Translations under genes and position numbers: made by a program
Part shown: piece by piece, positions 23,811 through 35,597 of the stretch
Numbering within the stretch: the stretch's first letter is position 1
Layout: every line of letters begins with the position of its first letter
The notes under the pieces: generated by a model
What the model was told of the DNA's origin: nothing
What the model saw: only the letters and a program-made list of their open reading frames with translations
Databases searched by the model: none
NCBI GenBank assembly: GCA_903813345.2
Contig: CAIIXF020000003.1
Coordinates: 33,348,159-33,412,158, forward strand
Length of the DNA: 64,000 nucleotides
Direction of reading: 5' to 3'
Origin: Owenia fusiformis
Lineage: Eukaryota > Annelida > Polychaeta > Sabellida > Oweniidae

Positions 23811-26800
23811 TCACAAATTCGAGGACAGTTTCACGTTTCCACCTCGTCCCATTATTACACCAGCTTTGTAATTTGGGTTGATGATAGCTTCCCTCTCAAA
23901 GGTGAAATCAGAGATGGGATATTCCGTACGCCCATCTATTGCCAGTTGGCTTAAAATTTTCCCCAATAAAGATGCGAATCTGGAAATAAAAAGAATGATA
24001 TGATTTTTGGTCACGGAAGGTGTTTTTTCCTTACACTAGGCAGGATAGCTGAAAGAACAACGGTCTACGCAGCTATCTCGACGGATAGGATGTTCAAGAA
24101 GATTTTAAGGGACAAATGGACACAAGGTGACAAGAGCTTCCGCTATAATTCTAAGTCTCACGTGCTTAAAATCGTCCATACATTTAATTCATTGCTGAGT
24201 CTCGGATTCGTGTGATAAAAAGTTGTAATTGAAAAAACGCCATCTTGAGAATTTCTTTTTGAGCAGAACTCTTTTGTCCCTAGGCATCAGCGTAAAGAAT
24301 TTGGATCAAATCTATCAACTGGTATTTGTGTTATCAAAGATTCCATGTAACGACAAATGGCAGCCATTTTAATAAATAGCAGCCATCTAGAGAATGTTTT
24401 GAGCAGAGATCCTTTATCACTTTATCTCTGGGGATCATTATGTAAAATTTGAACCACACCCGTCTACTGCATGTTATTTGAGTTATCAAAAATTACGTTT
24501 TTACGAAAAATGGCGGCCATTTTGAAATACAGCGGACATCTTGAAAATCTGTTATTAAGCAAACCTCCTTTGTCACAAGGCATCAGCATGTAAAATTTAA
24601 ACCAAATCGGTCAAATAGTACAAGCTTGAGTTATCAAAGATTACTTTTTTACAAAAATGGTGTTCTGTTGGATAGTAAAATGACAGTGCACGCTTGTCGA
24701 GTTAGATCACTCACTTGTAAGCGTGTCCAGCTCCACAACATATCACGACTTCTGGCCATCCACGAGTCTTCAGCGAATCGATGACAAAGTTTCTATCGGG
24801 GGGCATAGTGTAGAGACACGTCTTCGTGTACGCTGGGGGGCCAACTGCCTAGAAACGGTTTAAACATTTTCGTGATTCATTACGAGAACCGACGTTGTCG
24901 TCAATATGATATGCCTAGAAAAATAATTCGTTGTTCCAATTTCGATTGACCGAAGCCCCTGACGCATTGAAAATCGATCACAAGTCTCAAAACTCATTAC
25001 AATTTTATCACATACATGTAGTTCTATTCCTAAGTAGCTATACTACCTAGAAATTCGAGCATGGGAGGGGGGATATGAATAAGGTCTTTAACTTCAGACT
25101 TACTTTTGGAATGTGACTTTTAAAAAAGTCAATGCAAACTTTCTCCCTGGTTGGATCGGGATTGTATGTCCGCGTCTCTGGCAGGACCGAAGGTCCCCCA
25201 GCGTCTACACCTATCTTGCTATAAGCGTTCACATGGCTAGGTAGGCCATATATATCATGTTCACGTGCGTTGTATATCCATATAGGGAACCTGGAAATTG
25301 ATGGTGTAAATTGCTGCAATGACCCGAAAGTGATAAGATAACATATGATTAACAAAAATATAATGTATTTAGAGTATATGGTTATTATCCAACCTAGATG
25401 AAACCTACTTTTTCTTGGTGAAATCTTTAACGTGTGGCGTCGAGAGGTACGTCACCTGCTCCTGGGTCACGGTCACTGGGACATGTACGCCGATCGTGCC
25501 CAACACGTGATTGATCCATGCTCCAGCTGCCACAATTATTTTCCTGCATCGGAACGTACCTTTATTTGTATGAACCTATAGTCAGATTAATGAAAGAGTA
25601 GATTTCTGTGACCAAAAAATAAGTTATTGATGGAGCACTGTTATAAAGAAATAGATACTCGATAAGTTTCAGATACACTGGTACTGCACTTTTTATATTA
25701 GTTAAGATCCGTTAAAATCATTAGGCCTACCTACCAGCGCACCGCCTGATGTCTTCTCAATCCAGGTGACCCCACACTCATCCAGCACAGTTGCCCCGTG
25801 CCCGCGAGCTAATTGAATATGGACAGCGTTCCCCAGGGCGGCGTCCACCAGGCCACCATCCTTTTGATAAAATCCAATGAAATCTTTGCTCAAATTAAAC
25901 TGAGGAAACCGTCTTGATATTTCGTCACCATCCATGTTCTCAAATCTAAAGTTGAGATGACAAAATGTTTTTAAGCAACCATCTGCAGAAAAAGATGGAG
26001 TCTTACCCTAAGACGACTATCTTGCGATAGACGTCCTTGGGAACATTATTGTTTTCATGGCGAAATATTCGGAATCCAGATTTAATTGGTTAATTGGTGA
26101 AATCTGAGACTAACATAAAATTTTGTTATTTTTATTTTATTTATTTTTTAATTTTTATTATATAAAATTTTATGATGGTCTAAGGTGAAATCGATGGTTA
26201 ATCTATATTGTTAAACCAGTGAATTTCTTCAGTTACTTACGGGATGCCCGCTCGTCTCATGGCTTCACCATACTTGGCTATCGTGTCCTCTTGCGGGGTT
26301 CCTTTACGAGCAAAGTCTAACCCACCAGTCTTGAACACTAACTGGACGCCAGCTTCCCTTTCCACTTCTTCCCATCTATTTGAAAAAACAGAAATCACAT
26401 TTTCTAGAGGCATTGAACATCAAAAGAAACAAACGATGACATAAGCAAAGCCCCGTGCTCGTTGCTGAGTGATGGGACCACCTGATATCCAACCGATATC
26501 GTTTATTTTATGATTGTAACTCAACTGGGCTATGAAGCGAGAATTAGAGAGGAAATGTTTCACAATTGTTTTAATGTCAGAATGTTAGACCCATCATGTC
26601 TTATCATACTTATTTATTGTGTCAGTTATATACTTTTTGATAAGTACATGTAAGTGATGTTAAATGTACAATGTCGTAGGCCTATAAAAATCAACCTATT
26701 TGCGACTTGTTCAAACTGGTTAACACAAGTTGATCCCAGCGTTACTTGTACAGGGTGGTCCAAAAAGTGAACCCCTGCAACAAGCTATATCTTACTCATT

Positions 26801-28073
26801 ACCGGCATTAATGGGCTAATATTCTCACATGTTTCAGAGGAAGGTCTAACGTTTTATGGGTACCTTAAAGGTCATTTCGTCTTAAATCTTGCAGAAGTTA
26901 CATGACATCAACAGACATGCCTGATTTATGGATGATGTGCACAATCTATGCTCCATGGTTCTGGATGACTGCTGCAACGCGAATGTTGGAAGATGTTCGA
27001 TCCTCACCCTTTCCCAGTATTTCGATCTTAGAGATAATTTTGAGATTTGAGACTTTTTTCAATAGAGCATTATTTCACAGGCTCAAATTAGATGGATATT
27101 AGATACATAAGGGTTATGTACTTACGCTGTGTATGTGTGTGGAGTGAGTCTGGTGTACTTCTCATCATGATACATCAATCTTCTGTAAATAAGACAAAAA
27201 CAGTTTAGTTTACATCATACTTATACAAAACGGTATGGAAAAATAGACCTTTCGTAGTACTTGAAGTTGGCTTGGACCGATCTTGAAAGATAGATCTTTA
27301 ACGACTATAGAAATATATCCTTAAGTGCCAAATTAAAGGTAGTAATGGTCATGGATGTGATTTTTGAAGATTTTGAGGGATTTTCATTTTTCATATGTAT
27401 GTCATATCTAAAATTGTAACCTACATGATTCTAGAGTGGTCCTGGGAACCACCATTTTCGTGACCTAATTTGAATTGTTCAAGTCCTAGAACACCTAAAA
27501 TCATAAAATAATGTTCAACACTAAAATTATTAAGTACACAGATATTACTCTCATCACCTTTTGCTTTCTGCGTGTCCGTATTCAAGAAATTGTTTTGTTC
27601 ACCAGCTATCTGTTAACATTGTCGCCATAAACGCTCGAAAAACTTATGAGAAAACATTCGGACGAGTGAAGTTGAATTTAAGAATACATGGGGATAGTCC
27701 CTGACCTTTTTCTAAGGGCTCAAGATAAGGAGTACATTTAAGGTAAACAATTCCGAATTGAAGGCAGCATTTCTATACTCAATAAACGCTATTCATTTTA
27801 GCACATTTTTCGCCAAAATTCTTTAATTATAAAATTAAATAAATAGATATATTTAATTATAAATCCATTGAACATAATTTTTGAATTCGGTTCTCAAGGA
27901 ATGTTTTGAATAAGCATCAGATCTTTTCCCAAAGACCCGCAGAATGTAAACGATTGATCACAAGTTAATTTTAACCTACCCTTTCCTGCCGTCTTAGAAA
28001 GCCAGTACACAGCTCCGCTCCCTATGCCACCACAACCAACAACTATGTACTCATAGTACGGCACAGATGCCAT
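23811..28073 (-). CDS. PIPOX: Sarcosine oxidase-type flavoprotein (peroxisomal sarcosine/pipecolate oxidase family), 9 exons
   Basis: Family members oxidise N-methyl or cyclic amino acids (sarcosine, L-pipecolate), releasing hydrogen peroxide. Exons: 28073-27980, 27494-27425, 27182-27126, 26375-26241, 25945-25735, 25575-25409, 25290-25104, 24848-24715, 23979-23811; all phases close, giving 407 residues (human PIPOX 390). The dinucleotide fold is at the N-terminus (IVVGCGGIGSG, then GLEQFKLGH) and is followed by GGSQDHSRIIR. FAD attachment is covalent in this family through a Cys equivalent to Cys315 of bacterial MSOX; here it is Cys318 in KTCLYTMPPDRNFVID. CCGAGHAYKFA is the usual FAD-contacting C-terminal motif. 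The protein ends in Ser-Asn-Leu, which resembles a peroxisomal PTS1 tripeptide though it is not the standard SKL. Introns are small apart from repeats. The substrate cannot be told from sequence. Confidence 0.92.
24235..24665. repeat. Tandem ~140-bp repeat (AAGATGGC type) in last PIPOX-like intron
   Basis: Three diverged copies share ATTTTGA(A)ATA-like spacing, GAGTTATCAAAGATT, AATGGC(A/G)GCCATTTT and a GCATCAGC block. Similar AGATGGCCGCC-rich arrays occur at 53160-54010. Confidence 0.6.
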
Positions 28074-28181
28074 CGCAAAATTGATCAAAGAAAGGCTTTG
28101 GCGTGTCTGAGACTCCTCGCTCGATTCGATCCCTCAGATTTGACTCCAAGCCTGTGGACAATATTGACCTGTATACATATA

Positions 28182-29023
28182 CACTCCCCTCCATAAGTTT
28201 GGCAACCTTAGCTCCCCCATTGAACTTTTTTACTTAACCGGCGATGAATAACTTATGATATTGAAGGAAACGTAACTTGACTTAATTTTCAATACCTCCA
28301 AATTTTCTCAATTTTTTTCCTCAATTACAATGGGTCGAAAATTGATGATAAATTTGATGAATTTTTGAAAATCGTCATTCCCATGTAATCCAATGGGAAA
28401 AGGACGGTTCGGGGCAAATCAGAAATCAGAATACCTTTTCAGTAATAGGTTCAGCAAAAAATATTTTCATATAGAAAATTGAATTGTCTAACTTTTTTTG
28501 AACACTAAGTGTTAAGTTTATTCGATGAATACTAAAGTTACTTCGCTTCAAAATCATTTGTGCAAATGATTTTTCGCCTCCTGTGTTATTTCAATGGGAG
28601 ATGTTTTTTAAAAAACAATTTTGACTTTAAAGCCCGATAACTTTGTTGAACCTGAAGAAACATATCAATTCTTTTAAAAATGAAGTTAGCAAATTCAATT
28701 GCCTGCCTTACTCGTATTTTTGCAAGGACTCGGATGGATGGATATTCTGTCACATGACTTGCGGCAAACCTACCATTTCCCATGGGATGTCAACAATGAC
28801 GATTTTCAAAAATTCATCAAAGTTATCATCAATTTTCGACTTATTGTAATTGAGGAAAAAAATTGAGAAAATTCGGAGGTATTGAAAATAAAGTCAAATT
28901 ACGTTTCCATCTATAGTATAAGTATTTCATCGTAGGTTAAGTAAATAAAAATTCAAAGGTAAAGAGGCTTTAAAATGTAGTTCAATGGGGGAGCTAAGGA
29001 TGCCGTACTTATGGAGGGGAGTG
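28182..29023. mobile_element. 842-bp foldback MITE with TA target (mariner-like)
   Basis: Inverted arms of about 230 bp begin CACTCCCCTCCATAAGT and include CTTAGCTCCCCCATTGAAC on both sides; both ends are flanked by TA (28180-28181 and 29024-29025), as in Tc1/mariner insertions. Other arm landmarks are TTTTCTCAATTTTTTTCCTC and its mirror image. The centre has no transposase. A second copy of the family starts at 63848 and runs off the window. Confidence 0.75.
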
Positions 29024-29025
29024 TA

Positions 29026-30560
29026 CACTTATGACCTTATTTAATCAAGTAAGTCAATCAGTCCTATACATGTATGTTTTACAATCAGCCAACGAGTACA
29101 AAGTCAGTTTTAAGTTCATGGTTAGTTTTACTGTCAGCTATCCATACATTCATATTATTAGTCGTAATAAAGTTCTTTAAATTGATTATAGAATTGTTTG
29201 TATTTTGCACTAAAGTTAAGCAAGCCATTCCAAAATAAAATGTAGAGGACTAGTTATATATTCCTGAATATCTCAATTTGTAGTAGAGCCGTAATTTTTG
29301 AAGTGTGTACATGTTGTATGTACTTAAGTATGTTCTGTGATTACTTGAAATCTTTCTACATTCTACAATGAATTTGTTGTCAAATTTTGTGATAGTACTA
29401 ATATAAGCTCAATGTGTAGACGTATACCAAGACTTAAAAGCCCGCCCACTTTACTTTATTTAGAAGAAAAAAGAATCAAATTGAAACATGTTACTCATAC
29501 ACTTCCTCAAATATGACACAAAGTTTGATTTGCTTTAATATTGAACCAAGAAAAAATAACTCTCATAGAAAAAAGCATTTGAAGTTCAGAGATCATTACT
29601 AGTGCATGCACATGCTAGGCAAAGTGCATATTTTAAATGGTGGGCCTTTATTGATGATGGAAAATCAAATGCCCAAAAACTTATCAGTTCTAGATTCTTA
29701 TACCAAAAACTCTCCGAAAATTTCAAATGAATCCTTCAAACGGTTCAGTCTGGTAACGTGAAGACAAGATGGTACGCCCCCTAGACCATATAACAACCTG
29801 ACAACTATATTAAAACATTTCTTTTATCTAAAGTGTCATTATCATGTCTAATCGAAGTCTCTTTGCTAGATAACATTTTTTTATGTTCACGCCGGGCTTT
29901 CTCGAAGTAATTTCAATTAAAGGAGTTGCAAGCGCATTTCTCTGTCACGAGTACATTGTACATTAATAGACATCCAAGGATAATCGAGAGTAAAACCCCT
30001 CGCTGCTTATTAGCAAGCAGGACATTAATACAGTGCAACCAAGACGTTAAAAAATTCACCAAATAGCGTCCTGGTCACTCGATTATTTGAGCTGCTGGAT
30101 ATAATTGCTCGTGACTGACTAGCTTTTCACTAAATCAATTTCTTCTGAAAATTCTTCAAACTTCTGAACAGTGTGTAACAGTTATATCAAATGTATATCT
30201 TTACACATTCCCAGTCCAACGCTTGATTCAAAACAAAACATATACTTTGGGTACACGTTGTCTTGGGTACGACTTGTCTTGGGTTACAGTTTTCTTAGGT
30301 ACGACTTGTCTTGGGTACGAGTTGACCAGTTACCTATTAAACCAAGGTTTATTTGAAAACACTCCTCTCATTTTTCAGAACACGTTACAGTCTTATTAAA
30401 TCAACGGTTATGTTAAATTTCAATTTGGGGTTGTAGATATTTGATACCTGAGCCTAGTGCGTACAACATCGTTTTAACTGTAGTTACTGTTTATGCCCAT
30501 AAACACACAATCACACTACCCTACCTCGATCGCGCATGCGCGAATTTTTTGGCTTTCAAC
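29026..30560. other. Intergenic DNA, no gene seen
   Basis: AT-rich. The only structure is a short imperfect tandem repeat of TCTTGGGTACGACTTG at about 30245-30330. It lies upstream of the PIPOX-like gene, past the MITE. Confidence 0.5.
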
Positions 30561-31000
30561 CAGGTCGCTTTTGAGTAAATCGACTGCTAACCCCCCTATC
30601 ACACCAAACTAGTTCTTACCCGTTCTTGCCAGTCCTTCGAAAACGTCGTAAAACGGGCTCAATCTGGCTGTTGTCGGGAAATATGTCTAAAATAATTCGC
30701 TACTTCGTTCATAAACAGTCTTCAGACGTCCAGCTCATTCGCAGTTCGTTCAGGTCGCACCACGTCGGTGTGCAACGTCGTATAACCCGTCCCTTAGTCT
30801 AGAAGGTCATCATGACCTGATTACAGAACGGTATGGTCGCCATCAAATTTTGAATCGATTCAAAATTCTAAATCACATTCCCCGTCCGGGAAAGTCCATG
30901 AAGTTCGTAAACAGACCGTAGAACGTTGTAGGTACATTCATTCAGTTCGGACACAGTTTAAAACCGATTCGGCAACGTTTTGAAGAAAATGTCTACAATC
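30560..31000. repeat. Inverted copy of the repeat at window start
   Basis: Positions 30874-30984 are the reverse complement of 455-566 with few mismatches; resemblance extends more weakly to about 30700. The GSS, speriolin-like and PIPOX-like genes all lie between the two inverted copies. Confidence 0.6.
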
Positions 31001-32001
31001 TGTGAATATTGAGAGGTTCATCCAAAGGATGCGTGAGTCAAATCCTTGTATTAGTCTAATATATATATTAGATATAGTCTATGTATTTTTCAATTACAGG
31101 TCATCAAAAGACTGTGCTTTGTAAGAATACTTGATCGAGGTAATTGAAATACAAAACAAAAAATACTTTAAGTATATGCATGACTGTAAAGTAATTTTGC
31201 CCATTTAACACAAATAGAAGATTCTGAAACTTCACCAATAAAAGGTGAATTGATTTTTCATATGAAAAATTTACTTTTATATGAACAGGCAGGCGTCTTT
31301 ACAAATTGACCTCAACCCGTGTACCTACGAATGTTTTTCCGAGATGGCATCTTTTATACTACCCTTAACATTATAGAACCTTTGCATTCGTTCGACTTCG
31401 CTTCTAAAAAGAGAGCTTCGTCTTCGTCGGTAATCTATAACTAGACTCTACGCACAGGGTATAATAATTTTCTAAACGTAATTGTGCGTAACCCAAAACA
31501 TAGTTCTTTTCAAGAAAGATAGGTCAACGCATTTATGTACCAAAGAAGATTTTTTGGCTGATTTACCAATGTATCCATTGTTATTTTGGGTCTAAATTTT
31601 GCTCATGTATACATTTATAATCCATGATATTGTAATTGTCTAATTAGCATAAGGTATAGTGTAAGATTGTTTTAATTGTCAAACTATTCTTCAGTATTGG
31701 AGGCTAAATAAATAAATAAAGTAATGGTTACATCTGTGAATTACACCGTGAATACGTCACCAGCATCGATGTGGTCATCAATATAAAATACAAAAACCTT
31801 TGCGATACTTGCACATACATATAATGAAGTAGTAAATACTTGACACTAAATGACCTTGTGGCCTGGCAAAAACTTGAACAATTGTAAAATTCTATTTCAT
31901 ATACTTTTACAACGGCATTTAATTATATCGTATGATAAGTGCAAAGTAATACACGTTTTATATCTATTTGAAAGAAGTGTTTATGAGGACAAAGAGCTGA
32001 A
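31001..32001 (+). promoter_or_regulatory. 5' flank of SLC22 copy 1; last ~150 bp duplicated before copy 2
   Basis: No gene is seen here. The last 150 bp resemble 36905-37111 in front of the pseudogene copy (shared TTTATGAGGACAAA just before ATG, TATC(G/A)TATGAT, ACAACG(G/A)C(A/G)TTT), so the duplication that made the copies included upstream DNA. No TATA box can be assigned with confidence. Confidence 0.45.
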
Positions 32002-33663
32002 ATGAAATTTGATGATATTTTGTCGAAAATCGGAGGATTTGGAACGTACCAAAAACTCCTTATATTGGCTTTCATCATATATTACCCGGGATGTAGCTGG
32101 CCATTGATAAGTGTAAATTTTGTTGCTGGTGACATGGACCATTGGTGTAAATTGGACGTGAACGGTGAGAATAAAAGCCATGTCAAGGAGTTGATCATTC
32201 CCAAAACGATAGATGCATTTCAAAAGAAAACCTATAGTAAATGTGAAATGTACGACATTAACATGACAGAATTAAATGCGCCAAAGGGTGATCTGGCCGT
32301 ATATATGTCAACAAAAAATTGGACAAATGTACCCTGTAAATATGGTTGGAATTATGATCAGACTGAGTTCTATTCAACCATTGTAAGTCGTTACAATCTG
32401 GTATGTGATCGAGCATGGCTACAGGCAGTACCGACAACCTTCCTTGTCCTAGGCTCATTTTTTGGCTCTATTCTCTCAGGCTACATGTCAGACAGATGGG
32501 GTAGAAAATGGACTTTGATAATCTTAATAATAAGCCAAATGGTGTGCAACATTGCTGAAGCATTCTCACCATATTTCTGGTTATTTGTAGGAATTCGTTT
32601 CTTGGTAGGTATTTGGAATATGGGAACGTATTCAGTATTTTCTGTTCTCTTAATAGAAAGCATGCCTCCAGTCCGCAGGAATCACTGTACATATTACGTC
32701 ACGCTTGGGCGCATCCTAGAATTCATTCTCCCGATAACCGCATACTTTGTTCGAAGCCACACACACTTAGTATTGGTAGGCGTGGGTGTCGCAATACCTG
32801 GACTTGTTTGTGCCATATTGTTGCCCGAAAGTCCAAGATGGCTTCTCTCACGTAAACGCTACAAGGAGTACGAAAAGGTGGTGCACAAGATCGCTAGGAT
32901 AAATAATGCTGCTTTTTCTGATGAAATTCTCAGGGGTGAGAGACAAAAAGAAGAAGATGATAATAAGGCAATGGGTACAGCGTCTTTCCTGGACTTAATT
33001 AGAACGCCACGTCTCAGAAAGCGCACTCTGATATTATGGTTTTTGTGGTTTAGCATGACGTTTGTTATGTATGCGTTTGCAACAAATATTGGATACCTAA
33101 TTCCCGGGAGTATATATCTCAATATGACCCTTATCATTGCTGGTTCTGAAATACCTACATTTATTACAATGTGGTTTGCTTTATTCAAATCTGGAAGAAG
33201 GCTGAACATGATCATTTACATGTTAATATGTGGATTATGTTGTTTACTGATGATACTACTTATAATGGTGAACATGCAGTTGTTGGTGACGATAGCCGCC
33301 ATGATTGCAATGTCTGCGGTGAACACTTTGATGCGAATCGTATCTCTTTACACAGGAGAAATTTACCCAACACCAGCTCGGACTATTGGCTATGGGAGTG
33401 CTACAAGCACCGGTCGAGTTGCAGCTGTCATAGCCACTCAACTCCTACTGCTGAGGCATATATGGTTTGGTTTGCCGTATGTATTACTTTGCGTATTTCC
33501 CATTGTCTCTGGTATACTCGCATATTTCCTTCCTGAAACTAAGGGCAGCCACATGCCAGAGACATTTGAAGAAGCAGAAACATTCGGGACTCCTGAATAT
33601 AAGGAGAATTTGAAAAATGGTTCAGTACAATTGAAAGAGCCATTTATTAGAGAATCAACATAG
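32002..33663 (+). CDS. SLC22-family organic ion transporter, copy 1 (single exon)
   Basis: A plasma-membrane carrier of the major facilitator superfamily, SLC22 branch (organic cations, carnitine-like zwitterions or organic anions; the substrate cannot be told). 553 residues, the usual length, in one uninterrupted exon. TM1 is at about 17-31, followed by a large Cys-containing extracellular loop with possible N-glycosylation sites (NMT, NWT) and LVCDRAW near 133-139. The MFS signature GYMSDRWGRKW is at 160-170. ESPRWLLSRKRY at 276-287 precedes the intracellular loop, and LPETKG...MPETFEEAE is near the C-terminus; these three are diagnostic of SLC22. Start chosen because MKFDDILSKIGGFG aligns with the other two copies. 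Most animal SLC22 genes have many introns, so the missing introns suggest a retrocopied ancestor. Appears intact. Confidence 0.92.
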   Translation: MKFDDILSKIGGFGTYQKLLILAFIIYYPGCSWPLISVNFVAGDMDHWCKLDVNGENKSHVKELIIPKTIDAFQKKTYSKCEMYDINMTELNAPKGDLAVYMSTKNWTNVPCKYGWNYDQTEFYSTIVSRYNLVCDRAWLQAVPTTFLVLGSFFGSILSGYMSDRWGRKWTLIILIISQMVCNIAEAFSPYFWLFVGIRFLVGIWNMGTYSVFSVLLIESMPPVRRNHCTYYVTLGRILEFILPITAYFVRSHTHLVLVGVGVAIPGLVCAILLPESPRWLLSRKRYKEYEKVVHKIARINNAAFSDEILRGERQKEEDDNKAMGTASFLDLIRTPRLRKRTLILWFLWFSMTFVMYAFATNIGYLIPGSIYLNMTLIIAGSEIPTFITMWFALFKSGRRLNMIIYMLICGLCCLLMILLIMVNMQLLVTIAAMIAMSAVNTLMRIVSLYTGEIYPTPARTIGYGSATSTGRVAAVIATQLLLLRHIWFGLPYVLLCVFPIVSGILAYFLPETKGSHMPETFEEAETFGTPEYKENLKNGSVQLKEPFIREST

Positions 33664-34087
33664 GAAAACTGACTAATATAACCTCTCTAAGCCACGTACG
33701 TTACTTGCACTAAATAATCAGAAACTTGCACTTCTTGCATGGTCATGTAACTGAAGTATGTAATTTTTTCCCTCAATACAGAATTGATAATTCAGTCTTG
33801 CTTTTTTGATGCTTTAACCCTTTTTACACAACATTATCAATATAACCTCCTCATAGTTCTATGATAGCCTGCATCCGCACTGCTACATTGTTCATCACAT
33901 TTGATAATATTTTCGTTTGAATGTTTTGAATTTCTTTTCGGATGTTGGCCTCGATTTGTTCGAGGTGTCTTGGAATTAAAAGCAGAACTAAAAACTGTGT
34001 ATTGTGCCTACATGCTTCAGCTACATGACCTTGCAAAAATGTCTGAAACTATTGATTGGTTCATCTGTGCATTTTTGAGACACCCTA
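33664..34087. other. 3' flank of SLC22 copy 1, no gene seen
   Basis: Contains only short chance frames. No strong AATAAA is seen directly after the stop codon. Confidence 0.4.
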
Positions 34088-34275
34088 TAACCAGTAACTT
34101 GCAAGAATAGACCTGTCATTTTGACAATATGCTCCATATTGAGTGCAATGTAACCAGAAACTTGCAAGAATAGACCTTGTATTTTGACAATAAGCTCCAT
34201 ATTTAGTGCAATGTAACCAGAAACTTGCATTTTATATATTTAGTAAAATGTATCCATAAACTTGAAGGAATACAA
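34088..34275. repeat. Tandem ~64-bp repeat, three copies
   Basis: Copies share GTAACCAGAAACTTGCAAGAATAGAC-type blocks and TTTTGACAATA(T/A)GCTCCATAT. The last copy is truncated. Confidence 0.6.
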
Positions 34276-34399
34276 CTGGACTTTCGACAATATATTTAGT
34301 ACCGCCTATGCCACAACCAGTGGTTCTGCAATGAATGCTGGCTCCACTATCAATAAGTACTGAATATTGTATGTGATCAGACACAAAGGGGCAAAACAC

Positions 34400-35268
34400 A
34401 TGAGGCCAAACGTCATGCAAAACCAGAACTTCATCTTATACTTCCTCATGTGACCAAACGTCATGCAAAACCAGAACTTCATCTTATACTTCCTCATGTG
34501 ACCAAACGTCATGCATAACCTGAACTTCATCTTATACTTCCTCATGTGACCAAACGTCATGCATAACCTGAACTTCATCTTATACTTCCTCATGTGACCA
34601 AACGTCATGCATAACCAGAACTTCATCTTATACTTCCTCATGTGACCAAACGTCATGCATAACCTGAACTTCATCTTATACTTCCTCATGTGACCAAACG
34701 TCATGCATAACCTGAACTTCATCTTATACTTAACCTCATGTGACCAAACGTCATGCAAAACCAGAACTTCATCTTATACTTCCTCATGTGACCAAACGTC
34801 ATGCATAACCTGAACTTCATCTTATACTTCCTCATGTGACCAAACGTCATGCAAAACCAGAACTTCATCTTATACTTCCTCATGTGACCAAACGTCATGC
34901 AAAACCAGAACTTCATCTTATACTTCCTCATGTGACCAAACGTCATGCAAAACCAGAACTTCATCTTATACTTCCTCATGTGACCAAACGTCATGCAAAA
35001 CCAGAACTTCATCTTATACTTCCTCATGTGACCAAACGTCATGCAAAACCAGAACTTCATCTTATACTTCCTCATGTGACCAAACGCCATGCATAACCTG
35101 AACTTCATCTTATACTTCCTCATGTGACCAAACGTCATGCAAAACCAGAACTTCATCTTATACTTCCTCATGTGACCAAATGTCATGCAAAACCAGAACT
35201 TCATCTTATACTTCCTCATGTGACCAAACGCCATGCATAACCTGAACTTCATCCAATACTTCCTCATT
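34400..35268. repeat. 48-bp minisatellite, about 18 copies
   Basis: The unit begins ACCAAACGTCATGCAAAACC and ends CTTCCTCATGTG, 48 bp or exactly 16 codons. It is therefore open on both strands and gives false proteins of repeated 16-residue blocks (MRKYKMKFWFCMTFGH on minus). Two main variants differ in the middle (CAAAACCAG and CATAACCTG). A 2-bp insertion at about 34729-34732 shifts the frame, and a few copies carry CGCCATGC or TGTCATGC. No start context or splice signals support translation. Confidence 0.85.
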
Positions 35269-35595
35269 GATATGGATGCAGCACAAACAGAGGATTTGAA
35301 GTGCTTCCAATAAACAGCCCTTAGACATTACAGTCCATATACTGATATAGGCATTCTGAAACCATTCATTTCCACATACAGTCACCCTCATATAAACTAA
35401 GGAGAGAAACATAGACAGTTGTTAGACAATAGTTAGACTTTGTTTGTTATGGATTTTTAATTGAAAATAGAAACCAATTGTCAAAATATTTTTGGATTGA
35501 AAAAGCATGATTGATTTCTTAATTTTATTCTATGGTGATGAAAGGTAAGATTCTTAAAGCTGACACTATCAGCTCCCAACGGTTTATTGGAACCA
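35269..35595. other. Spacer between minisatellite and mariner-like MITE
   Basis: No gene or repeat recognised. Confidence 0.4.
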
Positions 35596-35597
35596 TA

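Noticed and set aside
27535-27620. Possible PIPOX-like exon on the minus strand (reads QFLEYGHAESK in one frame)
   Set aside because: It resembles the LEQF..GH motif by chance and has an in-frame stop and no fitting acceptor. The true exon is 27494-27425, with correct phases and a full motif match.
34306-35267. Repetitive protein of 16-residue blocks
   Set aside because: Both strands are open simply because the 48-bp unit is a multiple of three; there is no gene context and a frameshifting unit is present.
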